Numbered from the stretch's first letter, positions 8,955 to 18,493 are shown. The stretch is DNA of 64,000 nt from Opitutaceae bacterium (GCA_027482185.1 JAIXWF010000019.1:310001-374000); one strand, 5' to 3'. The notes: generated from the sequence alone by a model not told the origin. Program-made: numbers and translations.

Positions 8955-10028
8955 ATGCGTATTCTGATCTCCGGCGTTTGCGGCTTCGTGGGCAGCACGC
9001 TCGCGCGCGCCCTCGCCGAGAGCGGCACCGGCCATACGCTCGTCGGTTTCGACAACTTCATCCGCCCCGGCAGCGAGACCAACCGCGACGACCTCAAACG
9101 CCGCGGCGTGAAACTCTTCCACGGCGATCTCCGCTCCGCCAGCGACCTCGAGTCGCTGCCCGCCGTCGATTGGGTGATCGATGCCGCCGCCAACCCCAGC
9201 GTCCTCGCCGGCGTCGACGGCCGCACCAGCTCCCGCCAGCTCGTCGAACACAACCTCGGCGGCACGGTCAACGTCCTCGAATTCTGCAAGCAGCACCGCG
9301 CCGGCTTCATCTTGCTCAGCACGAGCCGCGTCTACGCGATCGAGCCGCTCGCCGCTTTGCCCGTGGAAGCCGCCGGTCCGGCCTTCCGCCTGACGCCGGG
9401 CGCCGCCCTCCCGCCGGGCGTCGGCCCCGCCGGCGTCGCGGAAACGTTTTCCACCGCCGCCCCCGTTTCCCTCTACGGCGCCACCAAGCTCGCCAGCGAG
9501 GCCCTCGCGCTCGAGTACGGCGCCACCTTCAATCTCCCCGTCTTCGTCAACCGCTGCGGCGTGCTCGCCGGCGCCGGCCAATTCGGCCGCGCCGACCAAG
9601 GCATCTTCGCCTACTGGCTCAACGCCTGGCTGCGCCGTCGCCCGCTCAAGTACATCGGCTTCGGCGGCACCGGCCACCAGGTCCGCGATTGCCTGCATCC
9701 GCGCGATCTCGTGCCGGCCCTCGAAAAACAATTCGCCGCCCCCGCCCTCCCGGCCGGCGACCGCATCGCCAACTTCGCCGGCGGCGCCGCCTCCGCGCTG
9801 TCGCTCCGCCAACTCAGCGACTGGTGCTCCGCCCATCTCGGCGCCCACGACGTCGCCGCCGATCTCACCCCGCGGCCCTTCGACATTCCGTGGATGGTCC
9901 TCGACGCCGCCAAGGCACAACGGCTCTGGCAATGGCGCCCCGCAACGCCCGTCGGCGCCGTGCTCGAGGAAATCGCCGCCCACGCCCGCGCGCACCCGGA
10001 CTGGCTCGACCTCTCCGCCCCCTTCTAG
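8955..10028 (+). CDS. NAD-dependent epimerase/dehydratase, CDP-paratose 2-epimerase-like (second copy)
   Basis: 357 residues of an extended SDR. The Rossmann motif is GVCGFVGST (from residue 7), the active-site strand LLSTSRVY is present, and the catalytic pair is canonical: YGATK in PVSLYGATKLAS. The segment NRCGVLAGAGQFGRADQG and the GHQVRDCLHPRDL region parallel the gene at 667, so the two are distant paralogues, one with Tyr and one with Phe at the catalytic position. An ATG at 8943 would add four residues; 8955 was chosen because it starts directly at MRILISG. A GT2 gene follows 13 bases downstream. Confidence 0.82.
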   Translation: MRILISGVCGFVGSTLARALAESGTGHTLVGFDNFIRPGSETNRDDLKRRGVKLFHGDLRSASDLESLPAVDWVIDAAANPSVLAGVDGRTSSRQLVEHNLGGTVNVLEFCKQHRAGFILLSTSRVYAIEPLAALPVEAAGPAFRLTPGAALPPGVGPAGVAETFSTAAPVSLYGATKLASEALALEYGATFNLPVFVNRCGVLAGAGQFGRADQGIFAYWLNAWLRRRPLKYIGFGGTGHQVRDCLHPRDLVPALEKQFAAPALPAGDRIANFAGGAASALSLRQLSDWCSAHLGAHDVAADLTPRPFDIPWMVLDAAKAQRLWQWRPATPVGAVLEEIAAHARAHPDWLDLSAPF

Positions 10029-10041
10029 CCTTCCGGCCCGC

Positions 10042-10797
10042 ATGGTTTCTCCCGCCGCCCCGCTTACCCTTTTCTCCGTCGTCATTCCCGCCCGCGACGA
10101 GGAGGAATCCCTGCCGTCCACGGTCGAGGACATCGTCACGACCTTCAACGCCGCCGGCGTGCCCCACGAGATCGTCGTGGTCGACGACGGCAGCCGCGAC
10201 CGCACCTGGGCCGTCCTGCAGGAACTGAAAACCAAGTTTCCCACCTTGGCCCCGGTGCAGAACACCGGCCAAAACGGCTTCGGCCGCGCCGTGGTCCGCG
10301 GGCTCGATGCCGCCCGCGGCGATGCCGTGGTGGTCATGATGGCCGACGCCTCCGATTCGCCGCACGACGCCGTCCAGTACTGGCGCTTGCTCAACGATGG
10401 CTACGATTGCGCCTTCGGCAGCCGCTTCGTCGACGGCGGCGAGGTCGTCGACTACCCGCGCGTCAAACTCTTCGTCAACCGCCTCGCCAATGCCCTCGTG
10501 CGGATCGGTTTCAACATTCCGCTTAACGATACCACCAACGCCTTCAAGGCCTACCGCCGCACCGTGATCGACGGCTGCCGGCCGTTCCTCGCGCCGCATT
10601 TCAATCTCACCGTCGAAATGCCCCTCAAGGCCATCGTCCGCGGGTTCAGTTTCGCCGTGATTCCGATTTCTTGGCGCAACCGCAAGTTCGGCGTCGCCAA
10701 GTTGAAGATCAAGGAGATGGGCAGCCGCTATTTCTTCATCTGCGCCTACGTCTGGCTGGAAAAGTACTTCAGCCGCGGCGACTACCGGCGGAAGTGA
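10042..10797 (+). CDS. Family 2 glycosyltransferase, dolichol-phosphate-mannose synthase type
   Basis: 251 residues. The GT-A nucleotide-sugar motif VVVDDGSRDRT (residues 46-54) and the acidic MMADASDSP segment (100-107) are intact. There is no long C-terminal membrane domain. Relatives transfer one sugar from a nucleotide donor to polyprenyl phosphate or to a lipid-linked glycan. The gene follows the epimerase by 13 bases, so donor synthesis and transfer may be coupled. Confidence 0.85.
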   Translation: MVSPAAPLTLFSVVIPARDEEESLPSTVEDIVTTFNAAGVPHEIVVVDDGSRDRTWAVLQELKTKFPTLAPVQNTGQNGFGRAVVRGLDAARGDAVVVMMADASDSPHDAVQYWRLLNDGYDCAFGSRFVDGGEVVDYPRVKLFVNRLANALVRIGFNIPLNDTTNAFKAYRRTVIDGCRPFLAPHFNLTVEMPLKAIVRGFSFAVIPISWRNRKFGVAKLKIKEMGSRYFFICAYVWLEKYFSRGDYRRK

Positions 10798-10902
10798 CGC
10801 CCCGGCTGAACCGGTCCGGCCATCCGCCGCTTTCACCGCATCGTCACACCGCCGGGTTGCCGCCGTCCGTCGCTCCGGCGTTGTGAATATCTTGCCCGCA
10901 AT

Positions 10903-10918
10903 CGGCACTAGACCTGCA
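10903..10918 (+). promoter_or_regulatory. Candidate sigma-54 promoter (-24/-12) of the TonB receptor gene
   Basis: The element CGGCACTAGACCTGCA matches the sigma-54 consensus at GGCAC and TGCA. The first G of GG and the G of GC are 12 bases apart, as required. It would put the -12 GC at 10916-10917 and transcription near 10929, upstream of the ATG at 10955. It is a single match in GC-rich DNA and may be chance. Confidence 0.35.
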
Positions 10919-10954
10919 GCGGAATTCATCCGAGAACTGCCAATCCCACCGAAC

Positions 10955-13900
10955 ATGAACCAAACCACGAACCATCACCCGCACCACGCGGCCCGCCGGA
11001 TTTTCCGGGCTGTCACGTGCCTGATCGGCCTTTCCCTGGCCGCCTTTGCCTATGCCCAAGGCCTCGTCTCCTCGGGCATCACCGGCGTCGTCCGCGACAC
11101 CGGCGGCAAGCCCGTCGCCGGCGCGACCCTCACCGCCAAGCACTTGCCCACCGGCACGTCCTACACCGCGGTGTCCTCGGAAAACGGCCGCTATTACTTC
11201 CGCGGTCTCGTGGTCGGCGGGCCCTACACCCTCGCCACCTCCGCCGCGCGCATGAAGCCCGCGGAGATCACCGAGGTCGTCACCCAGCTCGGCCAGGACA
11301 TCGACGTCAACGTCACCCTCGCCCCCGCCGATGTCGTCGTGATGGAAAAGTTCGCCGTCTTCGGCGCCTCCACCGAACTCGACTCGACGGCCACCGGCGC
11401 CGCCTCGGTCCTCACCCGCGACAAGCTCCTCGCGCAGCCGACCGCCCAGCGCTCCTTCGCCGACATGGCCCGCACCAACGCCGCCGTGACCCTGCGCAAC
11501 GTCTTCGGCGATCGCCAGGAAGCCATGCTCACCGCCGTCGGCCAGAACAACCGCTTCAACTCCATCACCCTCGACGGCGCCCGCATCAACGACCAGTTCG
11601 GTCTCAACGCTTCCGGCCTCCAGTCGTTCTTCAATCCCCTCTCCCTCGAGACCGCCGAACAGGTCTCGATCTCCGTCTCCCCCTACGATGTCCGCCAGAG
11701 CGGCTTCACCGGCGCTTCCGTCAACGTCGTCACCCGCAGCGGCACCAACACCTTCCACGGTTCGCTCTACGGCTACTACACGGACGCCAAGTACGCCGAC
11801 AAGGACGTGATCGGCGGCCTCGCCGGCCAGCGCCCGCCCGATGAGCGCAAGACCTGGGGCGCCACCCTCGGCGGTCCCCTCTGGAAGAACCACCTCTTCT
11901 TCTTCGCCAACTACGAGAAGTTCGAGCGCACCCAGGTCGCCGCGGCGCCCACGATGACGCCCGACGCCACGAGCCTCACCGCCATCAACAACGCCATCGC
12001 CTCCATCCGCACCGCGTCCGGCAAGACCTTCGACATCGGTTCGTTCGGCGGCGGCGGCTCCCTGATCACCGAAGAGGAAAAGAAACTCTACAAGGTCGAC
12101 TGGAACATCACCAAGGACCACCGCCTCTCCGTCCGTTACAACGAGACGGTCGGCACGCTCCCGCAGTTCGGCCGCTCCAACAGCATCGGCGGTGCCTTCA
12201 CCGGCATCCTCGGCGCCGCCGGCCCCGCCGCCACCCGCGGCACCGCGCTCAGCTCCAACTTCTATTCGCAGATCCGCTCCGAAGATGTCTGGGCCGCCAC
12301 GCTCAACAGCCAGTGGACCTCCGACTTCAAGAGCGAATTCAAGTGGTCCAAGACCGCCTACGAACAGCTCACCGCTTCCCCGGTCGTCTTCCCCGAAGTC
12401 CGCATCTTCGGCACCTCCGGCACCGGCTCCGACGGCCGCGCCGTCAACGGCACCGGCGTCGTCGTCCTTGGCACCGAGCAATTCCGCCACGGCAACATCA
12501 TCCGCGTGAAGACCGAATCCTTCAGCGGCAACGCCGATTACTTCTGGAAGAATTTCCGCTTCTCCGGCGGCTTCGACCGCGAGGAAAGCGACTTCTTCAA
12601 CCTCTTCCGCCAGTCCTCGTACGGTCTCTTCGACTACGCCAGTCTGGCCGACTTCGCCGCCGACCGCCCCGCCGCCTACACGCGTGCGTTCTACGTCAAC
12701 GGCACGCCCGCCGCCGACATTTCCGACTTCGCGATCACCGGTCTCTTCGCGCAGGCCAAGTGGGACATCACCTCCCGCCTGAACCTCACCGGCGGTGCCC
12801 GCCTCGACCTCGTCGAGTCCAGCTCCCGCCCGCCGCTGAACCAGAATTTCGTCAACACCTTCGGCGTCCGCAACGACGGCAACGTCGACGGCACCCAGAT
12901 CGTCTCCCCGCGCTTCGGCTTCAACTGGGCCCTCGACGAAGCCCGCACCATGCAGCTCCGCGGCGGCGTCGGCTACTTCACCGGCCGCGCCCCCTGGGTC
13001 TTCATCTCCAACGCCTACGGCAACACCGGCGTCGGCCGCTTCTCGCAGCTCGCCTCCGGCGCCGCCGCCCCGCAGCTCGGCGCCTACCTGCGCAACAGCT
13101 TCGACTTCGCCAACCCGATCGGCATGGCCGCTTCCGACCTCGACCCGACCGCCCGCCGCGAAATCAACCTCCTGCAGAACGGCCTCAAGCTCCCCGCCGT
13201 CTGGCGCGCCAACATCGCTGTCGAACGCAAGCTGCCCTTCCTCGACACGACGTTCTCCACCGAGCTGATCCACACCATCAACGACAAGGCGCTGTTCACC
13301 GACAACATGAACATCAAGCCCCTCGTCGCCACCGCCGCCACCGGCCCCGCGATCGGCCGCGACGGCCGCCAGCGCTTCAACGGCGGCTCCACCTCCGCCG
13401 GCGCCACCAGCACCGCCTTCGGCAACGTCATCCGCGTGCGCAATGTCAGCGAGGGCGAGAGCACCTACCTCACCTTCACGCTCGACCGCCCGATGAAGAA
13501 CAACTGGGCCTACAACCTCGCCTACACCCGCGGCTACTCCGAGGAAGCCCAGTCCTTCGGCCAGACCGTCGCCGTCGACGGCTGGAGCCGCAACGCCGTG
13601 TTCAACCAGAACAGCGTCGAGGTCGGCCGCTCCGACTTCGAGGTGAAGAACCGCATCCAGCTCACCGTCGCCCGCCGCTTCGAATTCGTGAAGGGCTGGA
13701 CCACGAAGGCGTCCCTCTACTACGAAGGCCACACGGGCAACCCGTACTCGTTCGCCTACTCGAACGACCTCAACGGCGACGGCATCAACGCCAACGACCT
13801 CGTCTACGTGCCCAACGGCGCGGGCGACACCAACGTCGACTACTCCGGCATGAGCGCCGCCCAGCTGAACGACTTCCTCGGCTTCATCTCCCGCAGCGGC

Positions 13901-14251
13901 CTCGGCAAGTACGCCGGCAGCTATGCCCCGCGCAACGCCTTCGTCCAGCCCTGGATCAACCAGCTCGACCTCCGCCTCACCCAGAAGCTCCCCATCTACA
14001 AGCCGGTCGAGGTCGAACTCTTCTTCGACTTCATCAACTTCGGATATTGGCTCAGCCGGAAAACCTTCGGCTACACCGAGCTCCTCACGAACACCAACAA
14101 CGCCGTGTTCTATCGCCGCCTGATGGGCCCCGCCACCTACAACGCCCAGGGCCAAGTCCGTCCCACCTACACCACGGAACCGGGCAACTGGACCGTCGAC
14201 AACATCGCCAGCCGCTGGCGCGTGCAGTTCGGCGCCACTGTCCGCTTCTGA
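10955..14251 (+). CDS. TonB-dependent outer-membrane receptor with carboxypeptidase-regulatory-like N-domain (Oar-like)
   Basis: 1098 residues. The signal peptide ends near AFAYA|QG. A beta-sandwich follows (SGITGVVRDTGGKPVAGA...YYFRGLVVGGPYTL), then a plug domain with LDGARIND and SFTGASVNVVTRSGTN, then a long beta-barrel ending RVQFGATVRF with terminal Phe, as outer-membrane proteins require. Oar-like receptors of this size take up large ligands through TonB-ExbBD, none of which is in the window. The start at 10955 was chosen over an in-frame ATG at 10883 because a proper signal peptide follows. A strong terminator lies downstream. Confidence 0.92.
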   Translation: MNQTTNHHPHHAARRIFRAVTCLIGLSLAAFAYAQGLVSSGITGVVRDTGGKPVAGATLTAKHLPTGTSYTAVSSENGRYYFRGLVVGGPYTLATSAARMKPAEITEVVTQLGQDIDVNVTLAPADVVVMEKFAVFGASTELDSTATGAASVLTRDKLLAQPTAQRSFADMARTNAAVTLRNVFGDRQEAMLTAVGQNNRFNSITLDGARINDQFGLNASGLQSFFNPLSLETAEQVSISVSPYDVRQSGFTGASVNVVTRSGTNTFHGSLYGYYTDAKYADKDVIGGLAGQRPPDERKTWGATLGGPLWKNHLFFFANYEKFERTQVAAAPTMTPDATSLTAINNAIASIRTASGKTFDIGSFGGGGSLITEEEKKLYKVDWNITKDHRLSVRYNETVGTLPQFGRSNSIGGAFTGILGAAGPAATRGTALSSNFYSQIRSEDVWAATLNSQWTSDFKSEFKWSKTAYEQLTASPVVFPEVRIFGTSGTGSDGRAVNGTGVVVLGTEQFRHGNIIRVKTESFSGNADYFWKNFRFSGGFDREESDFFNLFRQSSYGLFDYASLADFAADRPAAYTRAFYVNGTPAADISDFAITGLFAQAKWDITSRLNLTGGARLDLVESSSRPPLNQNFVNTFGVRNDGNVDGTQIVSPRFGFNWALDEARTMQLRGGVGYFTGRAPWVFISNAYGNTGVGRFSQLASGAAAPQLGAYLRNSFDFANPIGMAASDLDPTARREINLLQNGLKLPAVWRANIAVERKLPFLDTTFSTELIHTINDKALFTDNMNIKPLVATAATGPAIGRDGRQRFNGGSTSAGATSTAFGNVIRVRNVSEGESTYLTFTLDRPMKNNWAYNLAYTRGYSEEAQSFGQTVAVDGWSRNAVFNQNSVEVGRSDFEVKNRIQLTVARRFEFVKGWTTKASLYYEGHTGNPYSFAYSNDLNGDGINANDLVYVPNGAGDTNVDYSGMSAAQLNDFLGFISRSGLGKYAGSYAPRNAFVQPWINQLDLRLTQKLPIYKPVEVELFFDFINFGYWLSRKTFGYTELLTNTNNAVFYRRLMGPATYNAQGQVRPTYTTEPGNWTVDNIASRWRVQFGATVRF

Positions 14252-14286
14252 TCGCCCACCGGCCCCGCCGGTTTCGGCCTTCCTCA

Positions 14287-14321
14287 CCGCCGCACCCTCC
14301 CGGGTGCGGCGGTTTTCTTTT
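14287..14321 (+). terminator. Rho-independent terminator of the TonB receptor gene
   Basis: A perfect 11-bp GC-rich stem (14287-14297 with 14302-14312) and a 4-base loop are followed by TTTTCTTTT. It lies 36 bases after the stop codon, so the receptor is probably a single-gene transcript. Confidence 0.92.
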
Positions 14322-14333
14322 CCCCCATCCCCC

Positions 14334-14359
14334 GTAGGGGCGCGGCTCGCCCGCGCCCT
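14334..14359 (+). repeat. REP-like hairpin, copy 3 of 3
   Basis: GTAGGGGCGCGGCTCG starts a perfect 8-bp stem (14338-14345 with 14351-14358) with a 5-base loop. It sits just after the TonB receptor terminator, in the same orientation as copies 1 and 2. The rest of the gap to 14496 shows nothing else clear. Confidence 0.8.
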
Positions 14360-14496
14360 CGTTCGCGACCTAGCCCGAGTGCAACTCATCGCACCTCGCC
14401 CGCGCCCTCTCCCGCTCCGATTCCCGTCCGTATCGCCCGCACCGGCGCAAATTGCCCTTGTTCCCCTGTAGGCGCGTCCACTTAACTGCGTTTTCC

Positions 14497-15369
14497 ATGA
14501 TCTACTTGCTCGGTGGTTCCGGTTACGTCGGCCAAGCCTATCAGGCGCTTCTGTCCCGCAAGGGCATCCCCTTCCGCAATCTGCGCCGCGCCGACGTCGA
14601 TTACTCGAACCGCGAGACGCTCCGCGCCGCCCTCCTCCGCGACAAGCCGGCGTTCCTCATCAACGCCGCCGGCTACACCGGCAAACCCAACGTCGATGCC
14701 TGCGAGCTCCACAAGCACGAATGCCTCTTCGGCAACGCCGTCCTCCCCGGCATCATCGCCGGCGCCTGCGCCGACGCCGGCGTTCCCTGGGGCCACGTTT
14801 CCTCCGGCTGCATCTACACCGGCAGCCGGCCCGACGGCACCGGCTTCACGGAAACCGACGTGCCGAACTTCACGTTCCGCACCAACAACTGCTCCTTCTA
14901 CTCCGGCACCAAGGCCCTCGGCGAAGAAGTCCTCGCCGGCCAACCGAACGTCTACATCTGGCGCCTGCGCATTCCCTTCGACCAGCACGACAATCCGCGC
15001 AACTACCTCACGAAACTGCTGCGCTACAAACGACTCCTCGAAGCCACCAACTCGATTTCCCAACTCGAGGAATTCTGCGCCGCCACTTTCGCCTGCTGGG
15101 AAAGACGCGTTCCGTTCGGCCTCTACAACGTCACCAATCCTGGCCACATCACCACGAGCGAGATCGTCGAGCTCATCAAGGCCGCCGGCGTTTCCAACCA
15201 AGTCTTCGACTTCTTCAAGGACGAGGGCGAATTCATGCACCTCGCCGCCAAGACGCCCCGCTCCAACTGCGTCATGGATTCCTCCAAGCTCGCCTCCGTC
15301 GGCATCCGCATGACCGAGGTCCGCGAAGCCGTCACCCGCGACCTCAAGCGCTGGGTCCGCGCCGCCTGA
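14497..15369 (+). CDS. Sugar-nucleotide reductase resembling plant NRS/ER (3,5-epimerase/4-reductase) and RmlD
   Basis: 290 residues of the RmlD substrate-binding family. GGSGYVG (6-12) binds NAD(P), S102/S103 and Y135xxxK139 are the catalytic set. Several segments recall the plant bifunctional nucleotide-rhamnose synthase/epimerase-reductase: [12 protein letters not shown] (59-70), [32 protein letters not shown] and [13 protein letters not shown]. That enzyme does both 3,5-epimerisation and 4-reduction of the 4-keto-6-deoxy sugar. The gene leads an operon with rmlB and rmlA and no rmlC, which fits a bifunctional role. The start MIYLLGG was chosen at 14497 over an in-frame 14452 start. The alternative is a plain RmlD. 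Confidence 0.82.
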   Translation: MIYLLGGSGYVGQAYQALLSRKGIPFRNLRRADVDYSNRETLRAALLRDKPAFLINAAGYTGKPNVDACELHKHECLFGNAVLPGIIAGACADAGVPWGHVSSGCIYTGSRPDGTGFTETDVPNFTFRTNNCSFYSGTKALGEEVLAGQPNVYIWRLRIPFDQHDNPRNYLTKLLRYKRLLEATNSISQLEEFCAATFACWERRVPFGLYNVTNPGHITTSEIVELIKAAGVSNQVFDFFKDEGEFMHLAAKTPRSNCVMDSSKLASVGIRMTEVREAVTRDLKRWVRAA

Positions 15370-15409
15370 GTTCCTTTATTCCAATCGTCACCTTTCCCCT
15401 TTCAACCGG

Positions 15410-16462
15410 ATGAATATTCTCGTCACCGGCGGCGCCGGCTTCATCGGCAGCAACTTGGTCCGGCTCCTCGTCACGACGACGGAACACTCCGTCCTCAACG
15501 TCGACGCCCTCACCTACGCCGGCAATCCCCACTCCCTCGCCGACCTCGCCGGCCACCCGCGCTACCGCTTCGCGCAGGCCGATATCTGCGACGCCGCGGC
15601 GATGACGAAACTCTTCGCCGAGTTCGCCCCCGACTGGGTCATGCACCTCGCCGCCGAAAGCCACGTTGACCGCTCCATCGACGGCCCCGGCGCCTTCATC
15701 CAGACCAACGTCGTCGGCACCTACACGCTCCTCCAGGCCGCGCGTTCCCACTTCGACAAACTCGCCGGCGCCGCCAAGGACCGCTTCCGTTTCCTCCACG
15801 TCTCGACCGACGAAGTCTACGGCTCCCTCGGCGACACCGGCCTCTTCACCGAAGAGACGCCCTACGATCCCCACTCGCCGTACTCCGCCTCCAAGGCGTC
15901 CTCCGACCACCTCGCGCGCGCCTGGGCCGACACCTACAAGTTGCCCGTCCTCGTCACGAACTGCTCCAACAACTACGGCCCCTACCAGTTCCCCGAGAAA
16001 CTCATTCCCGTCGTCATCCTCAAGGCCCTGCGCGGCGACCCGATCCCGGTCTACGGCAAAGGCGAAAATATCCGCGATTGGCTCTACGTCGTTGACCACG
16101 CCGAGGCCCTCCACGCCGTCATCGCCCGCGGCCGCACCGGCCAGACCTACAACATCGGCGGCAACAACGAGCGGAAGAACCTCGATCTCGTGCGCCTCCT
16201 CTGCGGCCTCCTCGACGAGCTCCGCCCCCGCGCCGACGGCAAAAAATACGAATCCCAGATTTCCTTCGTCACGGACCGTCCCGGCCACGATCTGCGCTAC
16301 GCCATCGACGCCTCGAAGATCAAACGCGAGCTCGGCTGGACGCCGAAGCAGGACCACAGCTCCGGCTTCCGCAAAACCGTCCAGTGGTACCTCGACAATT
16401 CCGCCTGGACCGCCGCCATCCTCAACGGCTCCTACAAACTCGAACGCCTCGGCCAGGCCTGA
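15410..16462 (+). CDS. rmlB: dTDP-glucose 4,6-dehydratase
   Basis: 350 residues, full length for Rml[10 protein letters not shown] (7-15) binds NAD. The dehydratase triad STDEVYG (T133, D134, E135) and Y158xxxK162 (YSASK) are intact. [12 protein letters not shown] and [17 protein letters not shown] are hallmark segments. It converts dTDP-glucose to dTDP-4-keto-6-deoxyglucose, the substrate of the preceding reductase. The 40-base gap to that gene and a further gap to rmlA support one operon. Confidence 0.96.
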   Translation: MNILVTGGAGFIGSNLVRLLVTTTEHSVLNVDALTYAGNPHSLADLAGHPRYRFAQADICDAAAMTKLFAEFAPDWVMHLAAESHVDRSIDGPGAFIQTNVVGTYTLLQAARSHFDKLAGAAKDRFRFLHVSTDEVYGSLGDTGLFTEETPYDPHSPYSASKASSDHLARAWADTYKLPVLVTNCSNNYGPYQFPEKLIPVVILKALRGDPIPVYGKGENIRDWLYVVDHAEALHAVIARGRTGQTYNIGGNNERKNLDLVRLLCGLLDELRPRADGKKYESQISFVTDRPGHDLRYAIDASKIKRELGWTPKQDHSSGFRKTVQWYLDNSAWTAAILNGSYKLERLGQA

Positions 16463-16470
16463 GGCGGACC

Positions 16471-16570
16471 GGTCACGGAGAACACCGAGGCCAAACCGGA
16501 GCGCACGGAGCCCGCATTCCATCCGTCCCATCTCCGTGACCTCCTTCCTCCCTCCGTGTCCTCCGTGACC
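16471..16570. repeat. Intergenic inverted repeat of the CACGGAG/CTCCGTG family
   Basis: The 20-base arm at 16471-16490 (GGTCACGGAGAACACCGAGG) pairs with 16551-16570 at 18 of 20 positions. Further CACGGAG and CTCCGTGAC units lie between the arms. It fills the gap between rmlB and rmlA and could form a long stem in the mRNA that alters relative expression. Confidence 0.8.
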
Positions 16571-16588
16571 CAATCCGAATAACTTACC

Positions 16589-17467
16589 ATGAATCGCAAG
16601 GGCATCATCCTCGCCGGCGGCTCCGGCACGCGCCTCTACCCGCTGACCATCGCCGTCTCCAAACAGCTGATGCCGGTGTACGACAAGCCGATGGTCTACT
16701 ACCCGCTGTCGGTCCTCATGCTCGCCGGCATCCGCGAGATCCTCGTCATCTCCACGCCGACCGACCTCCCGCTCTTCCGCAAACTGCTCGGCGACGGCGC
16801 CAACCTCGGCCTCAAACTCTCCTACGCCGAACAGCCCAGCCCCGACGGTCTCGCCCAGGCCTTCCACATCGCCGACGACGTCGGCTTCCTCAAAGGCGAG
16901 CCCGCCGCCCTCGTCCTCGGCGACAATCTTTTCTACGGCCACGATTTCGTCCGCTCCCTCGAACGCGCCGGCGAGCGCACCGCCGGCGCCACGATCTTCG
17001 GCTACCACGTCGCCGATCCCAAGAGCTACGGCGTCGTCGAATTCGCGCCCGACGGCCGCGTCCTTTCCCTCGAGGAAAAACCCGCGCAGCCGAAATCCAA
17101 CTACGCCATTCCCGGCATCTATTTCTACGATGCCGACGTCGTCCGCCTCTCCCGCGCCCTCAAGCCCTCGAAGCGCGGCGAATTGGAAATCACGGATCTC
17201 AACCGCCTCTACCTCGAGACCGGCAAACTCCACGTCGAGCTCCTCGGCCGCGGTACGGCCTGGCTGGATACGGGCACCCACGACTCCCTCCTCGAAGCCG
17301 GGCAATTCGTTTCCGTCATCGAGAACCGCCAGGGCCTGAAGATCGCCTGCCTCGAGGAAATCGCCTGGCGCAAAGGCTGGATCGACCGCGCCGGCCTCGA
17401 AGCCAACATCGCGAAGCTCGGCAAGTCGTCCTACGGCGCCTACCTCCGCCGCCTCGCCGCCGAGTAA
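16589..17467 (+). CDS. rmlA: Glucose-1-phosphate thymidylyltransferase
   Basis: 292 residues, typical size. The nucleotide-binding signature [11 protein letters not shown] is at the N-terminus, followed by [17 protein letters not shown]. The [27 protein letters not shown] and [16 protein letters not shown] segments are diagnostic. It forms dTDP-glucose from dTTP and glucose-1-phosphate, the first step of dTDP-rhamnose synthesis. It is the third gene of the operon begun at 14497. Confidence 0.96.
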   Translation: MNRKGIILAGGSGTRLYPLTIAVSKQLMPVYDKPMVYYPLSVLMLAGIREILVISTPTDLPLFRKLLGDGANLGLKLSYAEQPSPDGLAQAFHIADDVGFLKGEPAALVLGDNLFYGHDFVRSLERAGERTAGATIFGYHVADPKSYGVVEFAPDGRVLSLEEKPAQPKSNYAIPGIYFYDADVVRLSRALKPSKRGELEITDLNRLYLETGKLHVELLGRGTAWLDTGTHDSLLEAGQFVSVIENRQGLKIACLEEIAWRKGWIDRAGLEANIAKLGKSSYGAYLRRLAAE

Positions 17468-17519
17468 TTCCGCAACCGCGGCTTTACGCGCCGCCGCCGC
17501 GCCCCCACGCTCCGGCGGC

Positions 17520-18473
17520 GTGCAGGTCAGTTTCATCGTCCCCCTCTTCAACTGCCTGCCTCTCACGCAGGCCATGCTCGCCAGCCTGCAGGCGACGCTC
17601 CCGTCCGGCCTCGCGCACGAGATCATTCTCGTCGACGACGGCAGCACCGACGGCACCCGCGCCTGGCTCGAGTCGCTGCCGCCCGGCCAATTCCGGATTC
17701 TCCTCAACGAACGGAACCTCGGCTTCGCCGGCGCCAACAACCGCGCCGCCGCCGTCGCGACCGGTGAGTTTCTCGTTCTCCTCAACAACGATCTCGTGCT
17801 CCTGCCCCATTGGCTCGAGCCCATGCTCGCCGCCCACCGGCACCTCGGCCCCCGCGCCGGCGCCATCGGCAACATCCAGCGCGACGCCCGCTCCGGCGCC
17901 TTCGACCATGTCGGCCTCGTCGTCAACGTCACCGGCAAACCCGAACACGATCGCAGCCCGCCCTGCTGGCTTGAGCGCACCTTCGCGCCCGTCCGCCCCA
18001 TGCCCGCCGTCACCGGCGCCTGTCTGCTGATCGCCCGGCAGCTCTGGACCGAGCTCGGCGGTTTCGATGCGGGCTACCGCAACGGCGGCGAGGACGTCGA
18101 TCTCTGCTTCCGCGCCCGCGCCCGCGGCCGCGTCAACGCCGTCGCCCTCCGCAGCGTCGTGCGCCACCACATCAGCTCCTCGCCCGGCCGCAAAACGCGC
18201 GACGAGGAAAACTCGTACCGCCTCGCCCGCCGCTGGCGCGCCGAATTGGTGGCCGCCGCCGACGCCGGCTGCCGCACGTGGTGCCGCCATTATCTGTCGG
18301 CCCAGCTGTACGCGCCGCGCGCCGCTGAATACCGTCTCGCCGTCGCCGCGCTCGCCTTCCTCGCGCACCTGCGCGGTCCGCCGCCCGAAGCCGTCGCCGC
18401 CATCGCCGCCGGCCTCGAAGGCGAATTCGCCCGCTGGACCGAACTCCTCCCCGCCGCCACCGTCCCGGCTTAA
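17520..18473 (+). CDS. Family 2 glycosyltransferase, rhamnosyltransferase-like
   Basis: 317 residues. The GT-A motif LVDDGSTDGT (38-47) and LNNDLVLLPHW provide donor and metal binding. NGGEDVDLCFRARARG is the ED-containing acceptor-side segment typical of rhamnosyl and galactofuranosyl transferases. The start is GTG at 17520. The gene closes the dTDP-sugar operon, so dTDP-rhamnose or a related sugar is a natural donor; that is inferred from position. Confidence 0.86.
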   Translation: MQVSFIVPLFNCLPLTQAMLASLQATLPSGLAHEIILVDDGSTDGTRAWLESLPPGQFRILLNERNLGFAGANNRAAAVATGEFLVLLNNDLVLLPHWLEPMLAAHRHLGPRAGAIGNIQRDARSGAFDHVGLVVNVTGKPEHDRSPPCWLERTFAPVRPMPAVTGACLLIARQLWTELGGFDAGYRNGGEDVDLCFRARARGRVNAVALRSVVRHHISSSPGRKTRDEENSYRLARRWRAELVAAADAGCRTWCRHYLSAQLYAPRAAEYRLAVAALAFLAHLRGPPPEAVAAIAAGLEGEFARWTELLPAATVPA

Positions 18474-18493
18474 AGCTTGTTGCTTAAAGCTTA
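18468..18493. repeat. Short tandem repeat at a convergent gene junction
   Basis: GCTTAAAGCTT occurs twice, at 18468-18478 and 18483-18493. The two copies supply the TAA stops of the GT2 genes on either strand. The unit contains the palindrome AAGCTT. Confidence 0.6.

Noticed and set aside
10883-10954. Longer start for the TonB receptor at 10883
   Set aside because: It would put 24 residues before the signal peptide and overlaps the candidate promoter.
10844-14389. Long open frame antisense to the TonB receptor gene, over 1100 codons
   Set aside because: Its composition mirrors the codon bias of the receptor; it has no domain, while the receptor frame has a signal peptide and barrel motifs.
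15344-18013. Long antisense open frame over rmlB, rmlA and a GT2 gene
   Set aside because: High GC keeps stop codons rare on both strands; the sense frames carry clear family motifs.
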